DNA of 64,000 nucleotides from the NCBI RefSeq assembly GCF_010668805.1, contig NZ_WUFT01000012.1:1-64000 (forward strand), written 5' to 3'. The stretch is from Rhizobium phaseoli (lineage in GTDB: Bacteria > Pseudomonadota > Alphaproteobacteria > Rhizobiales > Rhizobiaceae). Of this stretch, positions 59,842 through 64,000 are shown in pieces; the stretch's first letter is position 1, and every line of letters begins with the position of its first letter. The notes beneath the pieces are model-generated. The model was not told the origin of the DNA and ran no database searches. It worked only from the letters and a program-made list of their open reading frames with translations. Position numbers and translations under genes: made by a program.

Positions 59842-59842
59842 C

Positions 59843-61384
59843 TCAGGCACTCCTGGCAAGGGCATAGGACGGCGTGGCGCGGGCGATCTCCAGCGCCTGG
59901 GAAAGGCGCATGCAGCGCCGGTTTGCATCGCCGAGCTTCAGCGGAAAATCGGTGCGGGCATGGGCGCCGCGCGATTCCGTCCGCAGGCTGGCAAAGACGG
60001 CGATCAGCAGCGCGACGATAGCAGGATCGGCGGCAGGGCCGTCGCCTTCGGCAAGCGGCAGCAAGGCGGCGATTGCGCCCTCAACGGCGCCGGCATTGCG
60101 CAGCACGCCGAGATGGCGTGAGACGATCGGCCGGACGAGCGATGCATCGGCCGGCGCCGGCAGCTTCTCGGCCAAGAGGGTGCCGGCGGCGCGCCCCGGC
60201 ATGGTCGAGATGTCGCGCGCCGCCCGCATGCCCATCACTGCTGCCTCCAGCAGTGAATTGCTAGCAAGCCGGTTGGCGCCGTGCAGGCCGGTTGAGGCGG
60301 CTTCGCCAGCGACCCAGAGTCCGGCAACCGAGCTGCGGCCGTTCGCATCGGTGGCAACGCCGCCCATGTGATAGTGAACGGCTGGGCGCACCGGAATGAG
60401 GTCTTTTGCCGGATTGATGCCGGCCTCGCCGCAAAGGGTCGAGATGACGGGAAAGCGTGCGGCAAAGCGGCTGCCGAGCGCATCGCGGGCATCGAGAAAG
60501 ACCCTGCCGCCGCGGGCGATTTCGGCGCTGATGGCGCGCGCCACCACGTCGCGCGGCGCAAGCTCTGCGCCTGGAATGCGGGCCATGAACCGTTCGCCGC
60601 GTTCGTTGAGGAGCAGAGCCCCCTCGCCGCGCACCGCCTCGCTGACGAGCGCTAACGGCCTGCGGCGGGAATCGAGCGCCGTCGGATGGAACTGGACGAA
60701 TTCCATATCGGCGAGATCAGCACCTGCCCTTGCGGCGAGCGCGATGCCCTGGCCGAAATTGCCCATCGGGTTGGTGGTCGCATCATAAAGCCCGCCGATG
60801 CCGCCGGTGGCGAGCACCAGCTTCGACGTCGGCAGGATGGCGGCGCCGTTGGCGGTCGCTGAGAGCAGGCCGGCAACACACTCGCCATCCATCATGATCC
60901 GCCGCGCCTCAAAACCTTCGAGCACAGTGATGGAAGGTGTCTGCTTCACCGCCCGCACCAGCGCGGCGATAATCGCGGCCCCCGAGCCGTCGCCTTCGGC
61001 GTGGACGATGCGGCGGCGGCTATGGGCGGCCTCCAACCCGAGCGAGAGCTCGCCGGCGGCATTGCGGTCGAAACGCACCCCGGCTTGCTCCAGCGCGGCA
61101 ATTGCCGCGGGTGCATCGGCAATGATGCCGGCGGCGACTGAGGGATCGCAGACGCCGTCGCCGGCGACAAGCGTGTCGCCAAGGTGCAGCGCCGCGCTGT
61201 CGTCGGCGCCCATGCTGGCGGCGATGCCGCCCTGTGCCCAGGCGCTCGATGTCTCCGCGCCAAGGGCGGCGCAGGTGAGGATGACGCAGGGTTCAGGCGC
61301 CAATGTCAATGCGGTCATCAGCCCGGCAAGGCCGCTGCCGACGATCACCGTGCGTCCGGCAAGATTGTGGAGACGCTCGGTCAT
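59843..61384 (-). CDS. nadB: L-aspartate oxidase
   Basis: A 513-residue flavoprotein. TVIVGSGLAGLMTALTL is the FAD motif, SSAWAQGGIAASMG and HYHMGGVATDANGRSSVAGL are hallmarks of L-aspartate oxidase and its succinate-dehydrogenase relatives. ASTGLHGANRLASNSLLEAA completes the FAD site. It oxidises L-aspartate to iminoaspartate for quinolinate synthesis. Overlaps nadA by 4 bases. Confidence 0.95.
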   Translation of the reverse strand: MTERLHNLAGRTVIVGSGLAGLMTALTLAPEPCVILTCAALGAETSSAWAQGGIAASMGADDSAALHLGDTLVAGDGVCDPSVAAGIIADAPAAIAALEQAGVRFDRNAAGELSLGLEAAHSRRRIVHAEGDGSGAAIIAALVRAVKQTPSITVLEGFEARRIMMDGECVAGLLSATANGAAILPTSKLVLATGGIGGLYDATTNPMGNFGQGIALAARAGADLADMEFVQFHPTALDSRRRPLALVSEAVRGEGALLLNERGERFMARIPGAELAPRDVVARAISAEIARGGRVFLDARDALGSRFAARFPVISTLCGEAGINPAKDLIPVRPAVHYHMGGVATDANGRSSVAGLWVAGEAASTGLHGANRLASNSLLEAAVMGMRAARDISTMPGRAAGTLLAEKLPAPADASLVRPIVSRHLGVLRNAGAVEGAIAALLPLAEGDGPAADPAIVALLIAVFASLRTESRGAHARTDFPLKLGDANRRCMRLSQALEIARATPSYALARSA

Positions 61385-62352
61385 ATCGCCAGCATCCTTT
61401 CGACGGCGCGGCGCGCGGCAACCGCAATCGCCGGATCGACCGTCACTTCGTAGCGGTTTTCCTCAAGCGCCGCGCGGATATTGCCAAGCGTGATCCGCTT
61501 CATGTGCGGGCAGAGATTGCAGGGGCGAATGAATTCGACCTCGGGATGATGCACGGCGACATTGTCGCTCATCGAACATTCGGTGAGCAGCACGACGCGC
61601 GCCGGCTTCCGGCTGCCGACATAATCCGACATCACAGCGGTGGAGCCGGCAAAATCGGCCTCAGCCACCACCTCGGGCGGGCATTCGGGATGGGCGAGCA
61701 CCGTTACGCCGGGATGGTTTTCGCGCAGCTGGCGCACGTCCTCGGCAGTGAAGAGTTCATGCACTTCGCAATGCCCGTGCCAGGCGATGATCTCGACATC
61801 GGTCTCACGGGCGACGTTGCGCGCCAGATATTCGTCCGGGATCATCAGCACCTTCGGCACGCCGAGCGATTCCACCACTTGTCTTGCATTGCCCGAGGTG
61901 CAGCAGATGTCGGAGGCAGCCTTCACCGCCGCCGAGGTGTTGACATAGGTGATGATAGGCACGCCGGGATGGGCCTGACGCAAGAGGGCGATATCCTCAG
62001 GCGTAATCGAATCCGCCAGCGAACAGCCGGCGCCGAGATCCGGGATCAGCACGGTTTTCTTAGGATTCAGCAGTTTGGCGGTCTCGGCCATGAAGTGCAC
62101 GCCGGCCAGCACGATCACGTCGGCATCGACCTCGATCGCCTTGCGGGCAAGCGCCAGGCTGTCGCCGACGATATCGGCCACACCGTGGAAGATCTCCGGG
62201 GTCTGATAGTTGTGCGCCAGAATGACGGCGTTGCGGCGGCGCTTCAGCTCGAGGATGGCGTCGACATCGTTTTCGAACGACATCCATTCGGCTTTGGGAA
62301 TGACGCGGCTGACGCGCTCATAGAGCGAGGATGCGGAAACAGGGTGGTTCAT
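61381..62352 (-). CDS. nadA: Quinolinate synthase
   Basis: A 323-residue NadA. The three Cys ligands of the 4Fe-4S cluster can be placed in LIPDLGAGCSLADS, ASDICCTSGNARQV or nearby, and EFIRPCNLCPHMKRITL. AHNYQTPEIFHGVADIVGDS is a family block near residue 60. The enzyme condenses iminoaspartate with dihydroxyacetone phosphate to quinolinate and is oxygen-sensitive. First gene of nadABC, with the palindromic operator directly upstream. Confidence 0.95.
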   Translation of the reverse strand: MNHPVSASSLYERVSRVIPKAEWMSFENDVDAILELKRRRNAVILAHNYQTPEIFHGVADIVGDSLALARKAIEVDADVIVLAGVHFMAETAKLLNPKKTVLIPDLGAGCSLADSITPEDIALLRQAHPGVPIITYVNTSAAVKAASDICCTSGNARQVVESLGVPKVLMIPDEYLARNVARETDVEIIAWHGHCEVHELFTAEDVRQLRENHPGVTVLAHPECPPEVVAEADFAGSTAVMSDYVGSRKPARVVLLTECSMSDNVAVHHPEVEFIRPCNLCPHMKRITLGNIRAALEENRYEVTVDPAIAVAARRAVERMLAI

Positions 62353-62366
62353 GACCGGCTCCTAAT

Positions 62367-62385
62367 TATGCTCTATTTGAGCATA
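62367..62385. promoter_or_regulatory. Palindromic operator upstream of nadA
   Basis: TATGCTC-TATTT-GAGCATA is a perfect 7-base inverted repeat located 15 bases before the nadA start. A further half-site GAGCATA occurs at 62413-62419, next to the nadQ stop. The 69-base gap 62353-62421 is AT-rich and should contain the nadA promoter, so binding here would repress the operon. The presumed binder is the NadQ-type protein encoded directly upstream. Confidence 0.7.
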
Positions 62386-62421
62386 TCGTAGGCAAATAGA
62401 TATTCTCACCATGAGCATATG

Positions 62422-63378
62422 TCAATTGCGGGAGAGCGGTAATTTCGTTCCGGCCAACGCCCGTTCTTCGAGCACCGTGTGGCGGAAGCAGAAGAGCTTG
62501 GCCGGCCGGCCGCCGGTTTCGCTTTCCGTGCCGCCGGTTTCCTCGACCAGTTCCTGCTGTTCGATGAGGCGGCGGAAGTTCTGCTTGTGCAGCGTCAGAC
62601 CCGCCAAGGCCTCGATGGTGCGCTGCAGCCGCAGAAGCGTAAAACTCTCCGGCATCAGCTCGAAGACGACCGGGCGGTATTTGATCTTGGCGCGCAGCCT
62701 GGCGATCCCGGTCGCCAGAATGCGGCGGTGATCGGCAAACATCGCCCGGCCGAGATTGGCTTCGCCAGCACATCCGGCTTCGGAAACGAGCCCGGCTTCA
62801 TAGAGCAGTTCGTAGCGCTGCAAGGCGAGATCCTCATTCCAGCCGCCGCCGTCGAGGCCGAAGGTGAAATCGGCCCGGCGATGGCGATGGTCGCGCCTGA
62901 AAGAATCGGCATCGGCCCAGATCTTTAGACGCGCCATGATCTCGTCAAGCACGACTGGGCGGCCCTGCCGATGGTCTTCCCAGGGGAAATATTCATACCA
63001 GCCGTGCCATCCCGGCCGGCCGGCGCCCGACTGCTCGTTGACCAGGCCGAGATAGCTGATCGAGATCGTCCGCCCGCCCGGGATGTCGTTGTTCCGGTCG
63101 CGGTCGGCGAAAGTATAGAGCTGTTCGAGATAGCCGACGGGATGCTCGGTCTGCTCCTGCACCCATTCGCGCAGGCCCGATTGCAGGGTGCGATGGCCCA
63201 TTTCGAAAGGGCCTGATGGTAGCGCATTGCCGGAGCGGATGGTCATCACGCGCGGCTCATCCCCCGTCACCGCGACGAGCACCGCAATCAATTCCGCATG
63301 CGCAAAGCCGATCGTCACAGGGGACCGAATACTCCGTTCCGAATGGTCATTCCTGACACAGGCCAGGACGGAAGCCAA
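62422..63378 (-). CDS. nadQ: NadQ-type Nudix-related regulator of NAD biosynthesis
   Basis: A 318-residue protein. The N-terminal two thirds resemble a degenerate Nudix fold (IAVLVAVTGDEPRVMTIRSG, then GRTISISYLGLVNE), and the C-terminal part is a winged helix (LTLHKQNFRRLIEQQELVEE followed by ETGGRPAKLFCFR). This architecture and the position before nadABC match NadQ, the alphaproteobacterial repressor of de novo NAD synthesis. Ligands are expected to be NAD-related nucleotides. The exact start is uncertain because the first 20 residues have no clear ribosome site. Confidence 0.82.
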   Translation of the reverse strand: MASVLACVRNDHSERSIRSPVTIGFAHAELIAVLVAVTGDEPRVMTIRSGNALPSGPFEMGHRTLQSGLREWVQEQTEHPVGYLEQLYTFADRDRNNDIPGGRTISISYLGLVNEQSGAGRPGWHGWYEYFPWEDHRQGRPVVLDEIMARLKIWADADSFRRDHRHRRADFTFGLDGGGWNEDLALQRYELLYEAGLVSEAGCAGEANLGRAMFADHRRILATGIARLRAKIKYRPVVFELMPESFTLLRLQRTIEALAGLTLHKQNFRRLIEQQELVEETGGTESETGGRPAKLFCFRHTVLEERALAGTKLPLSRN

Positions 63379-63515
63379 TGGAGCGGAAGCGACTTCGCGG
63401 CACTTCCCACATCATCAAGGCAATACGGCGCGCTGCCTCTTGTTTCTGGCGAAGATGCCTTTCGCTGACCGCTCAAGGCGTTCGTCGCTGGCGCTCAAGC
63501 GACGGATATCTGCCT

Positions 63516-64000
63516 TCACCTATTTCCCGTCTCGCCGGCCAGCCCATCCAGGAAAATCTTCAGCTCTGTTTCGTCGATGCCGACGAGATGGCGTTTTTCC
63601 GGATAGGTGCCGGTTCGGACATCCTCGGCGAATTCCGTGAAGGCGGCGATGCGTTCGCGCTGCAGCCGGTCGTATTCGGCGGCGAAGTCGCGATAGACCT
63701 TGGCATGGCGGGGATAGTGGTTGCGATTGGCGCCGAGCACGTCGTCGGCGAACAGATATTGGGCGTCGCAGCCGCTGCCGGCGCCCATGGAGATCATCAG
63801 CATCGAGGTGTTGCTGCTGATGGCGGCGGCGACATCACCCGGCACGACTTCGATTTCGGCGGCGAAGGCGCCGGCCTCTTCCAGCGCCTTGGTCTGCCGC
63901 CAGATCTCGGCCGCACTTGCCGCCGTCTTGCCGACGGCGCGGAAACCGCCGGTCCAGGTTGCCTTCGACGGGATCAGCCCGAGATGGCCGCAGACGGGAA
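63516..64000 (-). CDS. panB: 3-methyl-2-oxobutanoate hydroxymethyltransferase, 3' part
   Basis: The frame runs off the right edge; about the last 161 codons are present. The visible part begins near PVCGHLGLIPSKATWTGGFR, then EIEVVPGDVAAAISSNTSML carries the catalytic Glu region of PanB, and SMGAGSGCDAQYLFADDVLG and HAKVYRDF follow in the family order. The enzyme makes ketopantoate for pantothenate and coenzyme A synthesis. It points the same way as nadQ, 137 bases upstream of it. Confidence 0.92.
   Translation of the reverse strand, partial: PVCGHLGLIPSKATWTGGFRAVGKTAASAAEIWRQTKALEEAGAFAAEIEVVPGDVAAAISSNTSMLMISMGAGSGCDAQYLFADDVLGANRNHYPRHAKVYRDFAAEYDRLQRERIAAFTEFAEDVRTGTYPEKRHLVGIDETELKIFLDGLAGETGNR

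Overview
The window looks like a Rhizobium-type alphaproteobacterium (R. leguminosarum/etli group). It is GC-rich, with Rhizobium-style intergenic mosaic repeats, a DUF982 protein, a PraR-like regulator, a YcaO/TfuA pair, and nadA-nadB-nadC behind a NadQ-type regulator. No tRNA, rRNA, CRISPR array or intact insertion sequence was recognised. The many accessory catabolic operons would fit an extrachromosomal replicon or a flexible chromosome segment, but that is inference.

Left part (1-8400): an uncharacterised membrane coiled-coil protein, a LysR regulator divergent from a 4-oxalocrotonate tautomerase, a class III nucleotide cyclase with TolB-like and TPR parts, and a small stress-type operon (ArsR, SRPBCC, ClpP paralogue). 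A 115-bp piece of the tautomerase gene is repeated on the far side of the cyclase gene. A repeat-filled stretch (7085-8083) and a DUF982 gene follow.

Protease region (8600-21550): the most striking part. One minus-strand operon encodes, in transcription order, a DUF4384/OmpA envelope protein, an exported caspase with an EF-hand, an exported trypsin fused to a caspase-like domain that has lost its catalytic His, an exported serpin, and a membrane pseudokinase with a formylglycine-generating-enzyme-like C-terminus. The serpin reactive loop offers an Arg-Ser bond, which fits the Asp in the trypsin specificity pocket and the Arg preference of metacaspases. I read this as a candidate envelope proteolytic cascade with its own inhibitor and sensor. 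A propeller-like NlpC/P60 protein lies next to it. A second caspase locus (44429-48950) pairs a caspase/Sel1 protein with a lipoprotein carrying an S74-type self-cleaving domain and an ICMT-like membrane methyltransferase.

Aromatic catabolism (21550-44300): three units with a shared layout. Unit 1 is an extradiol-type VOC dioxygenase plus esterase, divergent from a LysR. Unit 2 is a nine-gene operon (two intradiol dioxygenases, maleylacetate reductase, TfdB-type hydroxylase, a complete Liv-type ABC importer), divergent from a second LysR. Unit 3 is a ten-gene operon (SDR, a second Liv importer, zinc alcohol dehydrogenase, alpha/beta hydrolase, two-component flavin monooxygenase). Its upstream promoter resembles that of the unit 2 LysR, but no LysR gene follows. 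Together they suggest import of phenolic compounds, hydroxylation, ring cleavage to maleylacetate and reduction to beta-ketoadipate.

Right part (49200-64000): an L-fucose/L-fuconate pathway block (dehydratase, SDR, IclR regulator, lactonase-type amidohydrolase); a PraR-like regulator behind a sigma-54 promoter motif; a RiPP-type operon (a newly noticed 47-residue precursor candidate, YcaO, TfuA, an 88-residue protein) with a SARP/TPR regulator upstream; the NAD biosynthesis operon nadABC with its NadQ-type regulator and a palindromic operator; and the 3' part of panB running off the window.
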